64,000 nt of DNA. Origin: Quercus robur (lineage: Eukaryota > Streptophyta > Magnoliopsida > Fagales > Fagaceae). Both the position numbers and the translations under genes were made by a program. The notes under the pieces are model-generated. The model was not told where the DNA came from, ran no database searches, and was given only the letters and a program-made list of their open reading frames with translations. The stretch lies in contig NC_065536.1 in assembly GCF_932294415.1 (NCBI RefSeq), positions 52,216,354 through 52,280,353 on the forward strand, written 5' to 3'. Every line of letters begins with the position of its first letter. Position 1 is the stretch's first letter. Below are positions 25,730 through 37,400 of the stretch, piece by piece.

Positions 25730-26572
25730 TACTAGGGACGGAACCAGGATTTGAACCTAGGGGAGGCCAAAGCATGAACCAAAAAAATTTCAAGTGACAT
25801 GGTTTATTAAAAAAAAATCATGGTAGACAAAACAATTGCACTTTATTACCATAAATATTTAAGTCAAGAAGGAAATAATATGAACAAAAAAAAGTTGAGA
25901 GTTACAATATGATATTCTAACATTTTCGAAGAAAAATAAAAAAAGAAGAGGACTTTGGATCTCCAAATTTTGGATAATTGGAATTGATATGTTGATTTTA
26001 TCACGTTGACCAACTCACCAATATGATAAACCCATATTTTTGGATGCAACTAAAAATCACACTAATGAAGTTTTCAAAACTTTGTTTGAGGATTTTAAAA
26101 AATTGAGATATTAATATTAAGAGTTAGCAATGCTACATCATCAATATTGGCTTCTAAAAGAATTTTGCATTTTATCTTTTGAAAAAAATTTAAATATTGT
26201 AATTGACTTTCCCATAATTTATAAATCAATTAAAAAGTTATATAAATTATTGTCACCCCCGTAAGGAAATTTTTTTTTCTATGAGATTTTTTTGGTTATG
26301 AGTTATTGAATTATGATATTGGTGATTTGTGGATTTTTTGTTGTGTTGTATTTGGACTATGGAGGGGCCATGGGTCTAAAGAAAGGGTTAAGTGATTAGT
26401 TTATTTTGGGCTATTTAGACCAATCCAAAAATTTGAGGGGGCCAACTATAAACTCTAAAATATGGGCATGCAAATAAAATAGCTAATTTGCAAACTTAAG
26501 AGCGATATTACCCAAGCTGTCTAATGGAGAAGGAAGCCCAGTATTTGAGAGAGGGATGTGGGTCTGTCCCTG
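25730..26572. mobile_element. hAT-type element nested in the Copia-like element
   Basis: Ends (TACT)AGGGACGGAACC and GGTCTGTCCCT(G) are inverted, and the flanks TTCCCAAG (25722-25729) and TTCCCAAC (26573-26580) agree at seven of eight bases. The 843-bp interior has no transposase. The exact ends are uncertain by a few bases. Confidence 0.5.
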
Positions 26573-27738
26573 TTCCCAACTAAATAAAAAATATGTATTT
26601 GCACATCAATTCATATGCAATTAAAGATGGCTAGCTTAGTCGATACACAAATCATATGTACAGAATTTAGCAAAGATTTGCGTGTAGTGTGTGCAACTAG
26701 TAAGTGTATGAGATACTCACACAATGATATGTAAACAAAATAAACACACTTTCTACATTATTCATCACATAAGTTTGAAAGTGATTATCACCTAAAAAGT
26801 TACATCATATAACTCCCACATCTCCTAGAAAACATGCTTGCAACCATGCAATTTATTTATTTATTTTGCTTTTTCTTTTTCTTTTGAAGCATATTTTTCT
26901 TTGTTTTTCATTTATTTTGCTTTTTGCTTCTGTTTTCTATTGTACATTAATACCTTAAATATCTTGCTGTGCAAGTGCTACATCTTATCGAGCACGACTT
27001 TTATGATTGCACACAGGTGTTTATGATTGGCGAGTAATAGTGGTGAGATGGTTATTTATGCATTTTTCCTAGGATTTTTTAGTCCTTACAGTCAAAAGAA
27101 TGTAACTTCAAAATCAAGAGCATGCGTTTAAAAATCATAAACAACTCACACAATATAAGCACTACATAGCACAAACTAGCAAAGTGCAGAAAAAATAAAG
27201 CTCATCAAAGCTAAACAAGGTACACAGTCATGAAATGCAAATTTCATTGGCCAACCTCAATTACATGTCTTGAAAATGCATAATACAAAAAAAAAAAAAA
27301 TATTTTTGTATTTTCAAAAAATTTATGACAAAAAATAAAACACACATTATGCTTAATGAAAACAATGCATGATAGTGTTCAACTAAGCTATAGAGGGTAC
27401 ACAAATAAGAAATATCAATTTCTTAATTAACTCATGAGTACATGTACAAACTAGTACATACTCATACAAAATCAGAAATAGCTTATGCACTCAATTTTGC
27501 AACACATTTTTTCTATGTTTCTCCACAATATCAAGCATGTTCTAAATCAATAGAGAGATATCATAATTCATGTAATCCTCAAGAAAAATAAAACTGACAC
27601 AAAATAAAATATTTTTGTCTTTTTGAAAATTTTCAATGTTTTTGGATTTTCTTTTTAAAAACAAAACAACCTAAAACAAAAATAAAAACATGTCCACAAA
27701 TAATTGAAAGAATTATATCAAGGACAAATAAACAACAC

Positions 27739-28565
27739 TCACCTTAGAAAATCTTTTCTCACCCATATAACACGCGTCTTTGGCTTTGTAGGTGAAAAAC
27801 CCTGAGAAACAGAGTGTGTTTGAGAAATTACAAACTTCTTCTGAGAGAGATTGAAATCTTGCAATTTCCTTTCACAAGCCAACAGGCTTAAATTTTTCAA
27901 AAGCATAGGAAATAATTTATCAGGACTTATGGCAGGAGAAATATCATCACATATCCTAGACTTAAACATAGAATGTTTAAATTTCAATTTATAACAATTA
28001 AGACAAATGTGACCAGACACACCACAAAAGTGACAAATAGAAACAAATTTAGGAACATTAGTATTCCTAACAGCTAATTTAGTCTCAAATTTTGGTTTTT
28101 TTCCTCAGCAAAGAATAATTTGATCTAATATGACCAATAACACCACAAAGGTTAAGGTAGGCACAAAAACAGATTTCTTATGCATTCTAACAGCAGGTTT
28201 AGACATAGGTTTAGAAACTTCAGCTCTACATCAGAACTTTTAGCTTTGTCTAACCTAGCAAAAGAAGCCTTTTCTATCTGATTCCTCTTGAAAGGGGGAA
28301 CATAAACTTTGTTATTAGGCTTAACAGGAACGGAAACAGAAACAGATCTGTTATCAATAACAAGTTTGGTATTAGACAAATTTTCAAGTTTAGCTTCATC
28401 CTCAGCTAACTTTTGTTCCAAAATTTTCTTCTTTTCATCTTGAGAAAAAAATTGATTTATCAAAAATTCATTCTTTTTATTAGATTCATCAAATCTCACA
28501 ATCAATTCATCTTTTTCAAGATTAGTCAATTTTAACTCTTTCTTGAATTTCTTAGCAATTTTCAT
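27739..28565 (-). pseudogene. Broken gag fragment (coiled coil plus zinc knuckle)
   Basis: The minus strand first encodes a lysine/glutamate-rich coiled-coil stretch (ELKLTNLEKDELIVRFDESN) and then a KVYVPPFKRN segment. A degenerate first zinc knuckle near 28100-28150 is followed by an intact CX2CX4HX4C knuckle (CHFCGVSGHICLNC, about 28000-28045). The fragment ends with a WVRKDFLR tail. Frame breaks separate the parts. The N-terminal capsid-type domain of Copia gag is missing: the coiled coil begins within ~90 bases of the primer-binding site. The second element at 55590-56601 shows the same layout. Confidence 0.78.
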
Positions 28566-28649
28566 AGATTTTGTAGGGAGTCAAATTGTGGTCTTCCCAA
28601 CAATCCCTTCCTCACAATGACACTCTTGTAACTCGAACCAATGACCTTG

Positions 28650-28661
28650 GCTTTGATACCA
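28650..28661 (-). other. Primer-binding site (initiator-Met tRNA type)
   Basis: Minus-strand TGGTATCAAAGC lies two bases downstream of the 5' LTR and differs at one base from the usual plant TGGTATCAGAGC. Confidence 0.8.
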
Positions 28662-28663
28662 AT

Positions 28664-29564
28664 TGAGAGTTCGTTTTGACCTTTTAAACCAGATTTTTTA
28701 ATCTAATATATTAACCAAGTGATTACTTAGATTAATTTTCAGATCTAGGTTAAACACATATGAATCATATTATGTAAAGATGCGTAAAATTAAATAATAC
28801 CACGATATGATTACCCAGGAAAACCAATGAAACTAACTCGTTTCAAGGTAAAAACCTGAGGAGAATTTGACCTAGTTATCCTCAAGGTAAACCAAATCCA
28901 CTATAAGAGAATTGAAGTTTTTACAAAAGATTTAACCCTAAATCTAATGCTACCTCATGTAGTAACTTACTGACACGACCACGTGCAAGTTTCGAATCCA
29001 CGAACTCCTTCTCTTCCTGGATTTACAGCAACACAAGCACACCCTTGCTTGTGACTTTAAGACTCCACTCAAAGGTTTCAAATCAATTTTTCTTATTGAT
29101 CTTGATGCAACAACTACTTCTACCAATTCTTGATTGTAGTTTAAGCTCCGGTAGAATCTTTTGTAGTTAGAAAAGTAACACAGAACCTCTTAGATCTCAT
29201 AGAACCTCTCAGATCTCACAAAGAGTAACACACAAGTGTTCTAAAAAAATCTTCAAAACGTGGCTAGAGTTTCCCTTTTATATGTGGATAAGTGAAACCC
29301 TAAACATTTTATTAGAGATTGGATTGAAAAAAACTTCTGCAGAAAACTGTGTCTATGATTTTCAATCGGTCGGGTCTAATTCTCAATTGGTCGAGGAAGG
29401 CAGAACTTGACTTCTCTTTTTTACAATCAGCTGGACTTCAAATCTTGAAACACTCTTATTTAAGCATTTCCTAAACACTTAGACTAGACATGTTTTGCTC
29501 TCGGTTTGCCAACACAATACAATCATGATTCTAAACATTTAATCTAAATATTTAGAACCTAACA
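28664..29564 (-). repeat. 5' LTR of the minus-strand Copia-like element
   Basis: Pairs with 21233-22118. A short duplication of 'AGAACCTCTTAGATCTCA'-like sequence near 29183-29220 is absent from the other LTR, so it arose after insertion. Confidence 0.85.
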
Positions 29565-29867
29565 ATTGCGATGCTGACGTTGGTAGAAGAAAGTGTCATG
29601 GGAGTTGGAAGACATCAGTGAGATGGTGGTTTTTAGGGAACTAGATGGAAACCTGGATCTTATACCAATTTCAAGATAGAAAGAAAAAAAAAACAAGTGT
29701 TGTAAAGAGAGAGAATGCGTTTAAGGTAAGAAAATTAATGTGGTTCAGCCTCGCAATCTACATCCATAGTGCAAAACCTAAATGGCTATATTTTTGCTAA
29801 ATTGAATTGTATATTGTAATGAGCCTAATATAGGAATATATTAGATTTAGAAATTAGTAACTAAAAC

Positions 29868-31739
29868 TAGGCCGGGTGGCAAAATTTGACATGACCCGCT
29901 AACATAACACGAGGCTTATAGGTTATGAGTTGAGGTTTAATGAGTTCGTGTCATATTAAGGTTAACATGACTAGCTCGTTTAATAAACGTGTCTAACTCA
30001 CATAACTTGTTTAACTAAATGTCATTTTACCAATATACCCTTTAAAACCCTAAGTATATAAACTTATTTTCTTTCCTAGTTGCATTCTCCCAAGCCCCAT
30101 GGCTGCCTCTCACTCTTAGACCTCAATCTCAACTTATTTTCTTAGGCATTTTAACTCTTTTGACACTACGATGCCAAATTGTTGTCCCTTCACCCTTCAC
30201 TTCTATATGTTAGTCGAAACCCTAGTCATTGTTGTCTTTTACTTTTGTAAGGTTGAATTTATTCAATTATGTGTTGGCTTTATTCCATGACAAATTTACT
30301 TGTATTTCAACAATTCAATACCCTATATTTAGGTGGGAATAATGCAAGGGTTTTGTGTGAGAAGAGTGTGAAGAATTCAAGTGTGTGAGTATTTAGAGGA
30401 TTCTTGCGACTGGATTTCACGAGTGACTCGCGACTGGCGACTCGCTAAAATGCCATATGTGTGAAGCATGCAAGAAGCTGAAGGGTCATGAAAGCTGAAG
30501 CACTACAGGACAAAAATTGACAGTCTGGCCTAGCAGTTAACTCACGACTCAATCTCATGACTCATCCCACTTGTGAGTGAGTCGCTAGAATGCCCTGTTT
30601 TGTAGAAAAATGACTTTTCACATTTCTCATGTACCCTACTATAAATACCTTTATACCCACGAAATGTAGAGAGGTTTCAGAGATAATTTTGAGAGAAAAA
30701 ACCTAAAGAAAACCAAGATTGACTTATCCAGAATCTTAAACTTTTGATTCTCCAAATTCCTCTACTCTCACCTTCTCTATTGACATATCCTTGAGAGGTT
30801 CATTAGCCAAATCCTTATCTCACCATACCAAAATCAGTGAGGAGGTATTTTGGTGCTTGGGAAGCAGTTCAAAGATGACTAATTCACTTGGTTGATGCAA
30901 CGGGCTTATTACGGGATTCGGAAAGTTAAAGAAGACATAGTTAGGCTTAACCTTTTTGGAGCAAGAAACTTGGAGGGCTTAGGTGTATTTGGTAGATTAG
31001 GTTTGGAGAGTCTATTGCTATTCGTTTATCTCAACTTTATTCTTTAGTGGATCATTTCATTGCTTGGAGGGCAGCGGAGAGGTTTTTCATCGAGTTCTTC
31101 AGTTTCCTCTTCGATAACCTTTACACTTGCCTTTAATTGTTGCTGTGTTGTGATTAATTATGGTATAGAGTTGTTTATTTGTTTGGGTTTTTGCTTGTAC
31201 TTATTATTCCACACATTTATTGTTTAAGTATAAGCTTAAGTTGGTTATATTTGAAATTGAGGGTCTAAACATTCATTAGTGTTTTACATACTAAGTGAAC
31301 TTTCAACTTTCATCTTTGAACTCTCGACCACCATTGCATCATCACCGTCGTCCTTTATTTTTACCTTTACCTTAATCTATCTTCCTTAAATTGATTGTTG
31401 GAATATGATATTAGCTGTTATGGTTTATTTTGTTTGACATATTGTAGTTGATTATTTGTGATTTTGAGATATGCTTTAGCTTTGAATGATTATTTGTGAT
31501 GCTTTGTTAGTTTCGAAATTTATATAAAAAAAATCTATTTGTTTGATTTTTCATAATTCAGATCAATTGAATTAATACAAAAATTTGATAGACGGTTCGA
31601 CACGACTAACCCGTTTAGTAAACATGTCATATTAACATTGAGAAATTCTAACCTGTTTAATAAACATGTCAAGTTAGTGCGAATACTCATGAATTGGCAT
31701 GACATTAACTTGACATGCGAACAAGAATTGCCACTCCTA
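29868..31739. mobile_element. hAT-type MITE split by a solo LTR
   Basis: Ends TAGGCCGGGTGGCAA and TTGCCACTCCTA are inverted. The flanks ACTAAAAC (29860-29867) and CCTAAAAT (31740-31747) share a six-base CTAAAA core, consistent with a decayed 8-bp hAT duplication. Subterminal GTTTAATAAACGTGTC / AAACATGTCATATTAA words recur in inverted order. Removing the solo LTR and one copy of its duplication leaves ~0.8 kb. Confidence 0.72.
30246..31305. mobile_element. Solo LTR, exact TSD ACTTT
   Basis: Starts TGTAAGGTTGAATTTA and ends GTGAACTTTCA, flanked by exact ACTTT at 30241-30245 and 31306-31310. It is related along its length to 31991-33094. A block at about 30958-31117 (CTTGGAGGGC.. to ..CTCTTCGATAAC) is also shared with the LTRs of the element at 52260-60409. 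Confidence 0.88.
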
Positions 31740-31990
31740 CCTAAAATCGATAGCAAAAAGTAAAAAAGGTTTTTTTTAAAAAAAAAAAAAATGTAAATCC
31801 TACTTTTAAATACAAGTTCTTTTAGATTTATAATTTTTGTTGAAAGTTCATTTATTTATTTGTATCTAAAAAAATTGAGGTTTAAAAAATGTGAATATAA
31901 GTAAATAAGTTAAAACTTGGGTTCCAAACTCTTGTCAGCATTTTTGGGTTATTCCAAGGATTTCTCTCTAGAGAAAGTTTATCGACACAA

Positions 31991-33094
31991 TGTAAGGTTG
32001 AATTTAATCAACCATCTTGTTGGTTTTATTCCGTGCCAAATTTGCTTGTATTTCAGCAATTAGTAACCCTGTATTTAGGTGGGTTTGTTGTAAGGGTAGT
32101 GAGTGAGATAGAGTGTTGAATGCTCAAGAGTATGCAAGAAAACAGAGTCTCGCGGCTGGATCTTGCAGGTGACTTGCGGCTGCAAGCCGCTAGAAGCAGC
32201 ACACGTGCCAAGCATGCCAGAAGTTGAAGCGTCATGCTAGCTGGAGTACTACAGGGCAAAATAGGACAACTGACCGTTCTGTTATCGCGTGACTGGATCT
32301 CGCAACTTAGTCAAGCCGCGAGGCCAAGCTGCGAGCCACCCCTGTTTTGAAAAACCTGACGTTTCACATTCTTTTCTCACCCCAGTATAAATACTCCTTA
32401 TACCCACAAAAGAAAAAGAGCTTCCAGAGAGAATTTTGAGAGAGAAACTCTAGAGTAAAACAAGATTGATTCATCTACAATCTCTACATAAGAGTCTCTT
32501 CAAATTCCTCAACTCTCTTCCTCTCCATTGTTAAACCCTTGAGAGGCATTTTACCAAAACATTTTCTCACCATATCCATTACTGTGAGAGGGCTGTTTGG
32601 TGTTTTGGGAAGTAGTTAGGAAGGAACCAATTTACATTAGTTGATGCTATGGTCAAGTAGCGGAATCCGGGAAGTTAGAAAAGAAATAGGTTCGACGCAA
32701 CCTCGTTGGAGCAAGAAGCTTGGAGGGCTTAGGTGCACTGGGTAGATTAGGCTTGGAGGGTCTATTACTGTCCATGTATCCCAACTACATTTTCTAGTGG
32801 ATTACTTACCGCTTGGAGGGCGGCGGAGAGGTTTTATGCCGAGAGTTTCGGTTTTCTCTTCGATAACACATCGCGTGTTGTCCTTGTGTTTGCATCTTCC
32901 TTCCCTTTTATCTTTGCCTTTTATTATCTGCTGTGGGTTGTGATTTTAAATTGGCTTAGATTATTTACCAATTCTGTTTTATAGCTTTTGTTCATTTTCC
33001 GCACACTATTTGTTTGACATAAAGCTTGAATTGGTTAATTTGTAAATTAGGGGTCTAAACATTCAAGGGTGTTTTTACACTATTTGAACTTTCA
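31991..33094. mobile_element. Solo LTR, exact TSD CACAA
   Basis: Starts TGTAAGGTTGAATTTA and ends TTTGAACTTTCA, flanked by exact CACAA at 31986-31990 and 33095-33099. It is the same family as 30246-31305, in the same orientation, ~0.7 kb away. Each copy has its own different target duplication, so these are two independent insertions and not the two ends of one element. Confidence 0.88.
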
Positions 33095-33099
33095 CACAA

Positions 33100-34412
33100 A
33101 AATTGACAAAAAATTTCATAGTTGAATGTGACAGATTATTAATGATAAGTAAAAAAATAATATAAGTTATGAGTTTAGATAAGAATTCATAAAAGTTTGT
33201 CAATGCAATTATTGTGAAAAATATTATAAATTTTTTTGTGTCCTTAACATTACTATTTCTATTTATCTAATTATATTAGGTGTGAAACAAGTGAGTGAAG
33301 AGACTACACATACCAGCCGAAATCAAAATAATAAGATGCTTTAAGAGTACATGTCACATTAGAGGAAAAAAATAAAAGTAAATCCAAACACATATCCTTT
33401 TTTTTTTTTTTTTTATTTAATTGAGAAACCAAACACATATCCAATTGTCTTGAATGTGGTTGTTACCGCATTGATGAGAGATGACGATGGAGATGGAGAT
33501 GGAGATGGGGACCAAGCTGTACTGGGTCCAGATATAAAGGTGGCATACTGGCATCATCTGCATATTTCTTTAGACTTTGAAAAGTAGAAGACAAGTTGGT
33601 CCAAAGGAAGAGAAAGAGATTTTGTTGTAAGCAAAAGCAAGAGGGAAAACAAAGCAAAGCATTTCATTATTAAATGCCTTATTGTGATAATGCTATTTCT
33701 TTTTCTTTCTTTAAAGATACTTTTTGCATGGCTTAGCTTCTCTTTAGGATCCCTGTCCAACATATTGATGGTACATATATCCTTTTTATTTTCTAGATAT
33801 TTAATCCTAAACAATAACATATTTTTTACTTGCGTTTCCAAAGATTTCTCTTATGGTCAAAATTATTTGTTCAATAAGACTGTAACACTGTCAATATAAC
33901 ACTTGTATAACTTTTTTTCACTACTATAAACAGTGAAATTGGTGCTTAATAAAAATGTTGTCAATTTTTCTTAAAAAAAAAAAGTTGTCAATGATGAAAG
34001 CTACGTTATTTCCATCCATTTACGAGGATAAATGCATTTGGGTGTGTATTTAATGTATGTGTATCAGTGTATGATTTTTGATATGAAAAAGGAATGAAAG
34101 AATTCAAAGTTGATTGTTCACTTTTTAGTTTGAGCTTGTGTCACACTCTTTTTCAAAAGGTGAAACTGATTGGAAGCCCAAAACTTTTTTTTTTCTTGGG
34201 AAAATAAAAGATTCCTGTTTCAAAAAAAGATAAAATCGTGAATGAACAATGAGCTAGGAAGCTCACCAATTACAAAAGTAAAAGTTACAGTGGAAGAAAG
34301 ATAGGTGAGATACTGAGATGTTGGACTCAACCAACAGTTCTGATTTTTATCATTCACTGAAATTGTAGAAACTAGAAAAATCAAAAGGATTGGTTTGTCT
34401 TCCTCACCTTCA
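33100..34412. other. Upstream region of the receptor kinase gene
   Basis: Presumed promoter and 5' UTR of the plus-strand receptor kinase, plus AT-rich spacer. It contains a short GGAGAT hexamer repeat at about 33489-33508 and T/A runs. No TATA box can be assigned with confidence and no other gene is seen. Confidence 0.4.
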
Positions 34413-37400
34413 ATGAGTTCACTTTCTCATTTCCTGGTTGTATTTCTTTTCTTTATATCATCTGTTGTGTGCCAAGTTGAAGGTATGTTCTTCCTTAACC
34501 AATATACTTCATTGAAATCTAGGATCTTTCAATTTCATAAAGTTTACTGTCAAAATATTTTGTGAAATTTCCTGTCTTCTTGTATATTGAATGACTCATA
34601 AATGCTAAGACGAAGTTAAATGAAACTTAAGAACTGAAGAAGATAGTAGCAATTTGTTTTGTCCATATGGGCAAGTTTGTTTATGTTAATGAGTTTGAAA
34701 ATTTGAATTGTAATAAAGGCCATGAAAGCTAAGTCTTTGCAATACTAATTCATCATGCAGAATTTATTAGTTTAGACTGTGGAGGCACAAGTAACTACAC
34801 TGACCGGAGTACTGGAATAGCATGGATTCCCGACCGTGGATTTATGAACTATGGCCAACCAGCGGGAGTAATAAATCCAAATGGAAACTTGGTGCAGTAT
34901 CAAAGGCGGCGAGATTTTCCCATAGACAACAAGAAGTACTGCTACACTTTAGCCACCCAAGAAAGAAGGCGGTATCTAGTTCGTGCAACATTTCAGTATG
35001 GCAACTTAAAAAACGAAGAAACATATCCTCAATTTCAGCTTTACTTGGATGCAACTAAGTGGTTTACTGTATCAATATTGGATGCTTCCAGAATATATGT
35101 GAAGGAAATGATCATCAGGGCACCCTCGGATTCTATTGATGTGTGCATATGCTGTGCAACAACTGGTTCTCCATTCATATCCACTCTTGAGCTGCGGCCC
35201 TTGAATCTTTCAATGTATGCAACAGATTATGAGGATAATTTCTTCTTGGACGTTGCCGCTAGATTGAACTTTGGTGCCCCAAGCGAGGATTCCATAAGGT
35301 AATTGCTAATTAGCTCCCTTTAAATGTTCATACCTGACAATAGATTATAGAAATATTAGAATTCAGAAGCATACTTGTTTTCAAGTTTTGCAGTACAGCT
35401 AGACCAATAAAATCAAGAATGCACTAGATCAAAGTATAGGTTTGCTTCAAAGCTAGTTCTAGTGCCAAAACAAGAAAATACATTCTGGTATCATCAGTGA
35501 TAAGTGTGCATATAAATATTTCTCAGGTATCCAGATGATCCATATGACAGAATTTGGCAGTCAGATCTCATTAAAAGGCCAAATTATCTTGTAGGGGTGG
35601 CCCCTGGCACAGAAAGAATCAATACATCAAAGAATGTAAACACAAAAACAAGAGAGTACCCACCTGTGAAAGTAATGCAAACAGCAGTTGTTGGCACGAA
35701 AGGGGTGCTCAGCTACAGATTAAATCTTGACAATTTCCCTGCCAATGCTCGAGCTTATGCATACTTTGCTGAAATTGAAGACTTGGGTGCCAATGAGACT
35801 CGGAAATTCAAATTGAGCCAGCCTATCATGCCTGATTACAACAATGCAGTGGTAAATATAGCCGAGAATGCCAATGGGAGCTACACTCTTTATGAACCCA
35901 GCTACATGAATGTGACTCTGGAATTCGTTCTGTCATTCTCCTTTGCTAGGACCCGGGATTCTACACGAGGGCCACTTCTAAATGCGATGGAAATATGTAG
36001 ATACTTAAGGATTGCTCCAAAGACCGACGGGCATGACTGTAAGTCCATGATCTCTGCATATATTGATTTCAATAAATTCTTCTAGCCATCTATCATACAG
36101 CCAATTAGTAATAGGTAGCTAAAATTTGGTCATATTACTTGCAGCTTACTATAATTATTAGCGCTTTATGAGAATGAACTGATTGGTATTTTTGTTTTCA
36201 ATTGCTAGTGATTGTTGCCAATGCCCTTCGTTTGATGTCTGCTGAAGGCATTTGGACAAATGAAGGAGATCCCTGCGTCCCAACTCCATGGGAATGGGTA
36301 ACCTGTAGCTTAACTACACAACCGAGAATTACGAAAATGTAATTTCTGCATATTTTCTTACTGACAATTTTACTTCATGTCAATGTTTCTGTGCACTGTC
36401 ATTCCACATATGCAATGCAATATAAGCATCCAAGTATCTTGAGATGGATTTACATCCTTTGCCCAAAAATGTACTTAAATGGTGTATATAACAACTCAAA
36501 ATATAAACCACCTGAGAGATGACATATACCAGCACCAGACCTGTCATATTGGTAGCTCCGAATTCTATGTAAGTCCTCCATGCATGGTGCAAGTTCTAAC
36601 ATAAATTAATTGAATTCCATTGACATAACATCTTGACATCAGACTTCTCAGGATCAGACATCCAATTCATATCTCAATACATAGAGTGAGAAGTTAGTTG
36701 CCAGCTGAAGCATCCAAAATGATTCACTTTGCTTTTATAGAAGATGTTATTACATAATTATTAGATAAACTTTTAATGGTATTGTAATAGGTAAATGCAA
36801 GTAAAAACGTTTTAATACATGAAGCATTTTTCATGAGATATATAGCTAAGCTAAGTCGTGAGCCAACATCTAAATAAAAATTATAACTTGTCCGTAAGAG
36901 CTGAATTATAAAGGGAAGCCTCTGCCCTGTTGTACAGTTTGCTGTCAGGAAAGAATGTGACTGGTGAAATCCCATCCGAGCTCAACAACATGGAGGCGTT
37001 AACAGAGTTGTGAGTGCTATTCTACTCTAAGATAAAGTTAAAACTATCATTTTTCCTTTTCACGGTAAGTTAACTACTATCTTTTTCTCAGGTGGTTGGA
37101 TGGTAATTCCCTCGAAGGGCCACTCCCTGACATAAGTAATCTCATCAATTTAAAGATTGTGTAAGCTATTCAGTTCAAGCTTCAATCATACAAGTTTAAA
37201 TGGAGAAAACACCTTTTATATTAGTGATAGCTGTTGTTTATGTTTTGGTATTTTTTCTATTTATTTTTGTTGAATATGCAGGCGTATAGAGAACAACAGA
37301 TTGAATGGTTCATTACCTTCTTACCTCAGTAGTTTGCCAAGCTTGCAAGAACTGTATGTGGCAATCTAGATTTCTTAACTTATAGACACTTCATATAGCT

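Larger units (their letters stand above)
21233..29564 (-). mobile_element. Copia-like LTR retroelement, gag fragment only
   Basis: Two ~0.9-kb LTRs (21233-22118 and 28664-29564) in direct orientation bound the element. On the minus strand the LTR starts TGTTAGGTTC and ends TCTCA. The primer-binding site TGGTATCAAAGC (28650-28661), two bases from the 5' LTR, matches the initiator-Met tRNA type with one change. A polypurine tract AAAGGGGGAGAT (22119-22130) abuts the 3' LTR. Only a broken gag fragment is present, with no protease, integrase or reverse transcriptase. A 2.2-kb solo LTR and a hAT-type MITE have inserted since; without them the element is ~5.3 kb. Flanks ATTCT and ATTGC are not a clean duplication. 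Confidence 0.85.

Noticed and set aside
30246-33094. Solo LTRs at 30246 and 31991 as the two ends of one short retroelement
   Set aside because: Each has its own distinct exact duplication (ACTTT and CACAA), and the first also sits inside a MITE whose right end lies between them.
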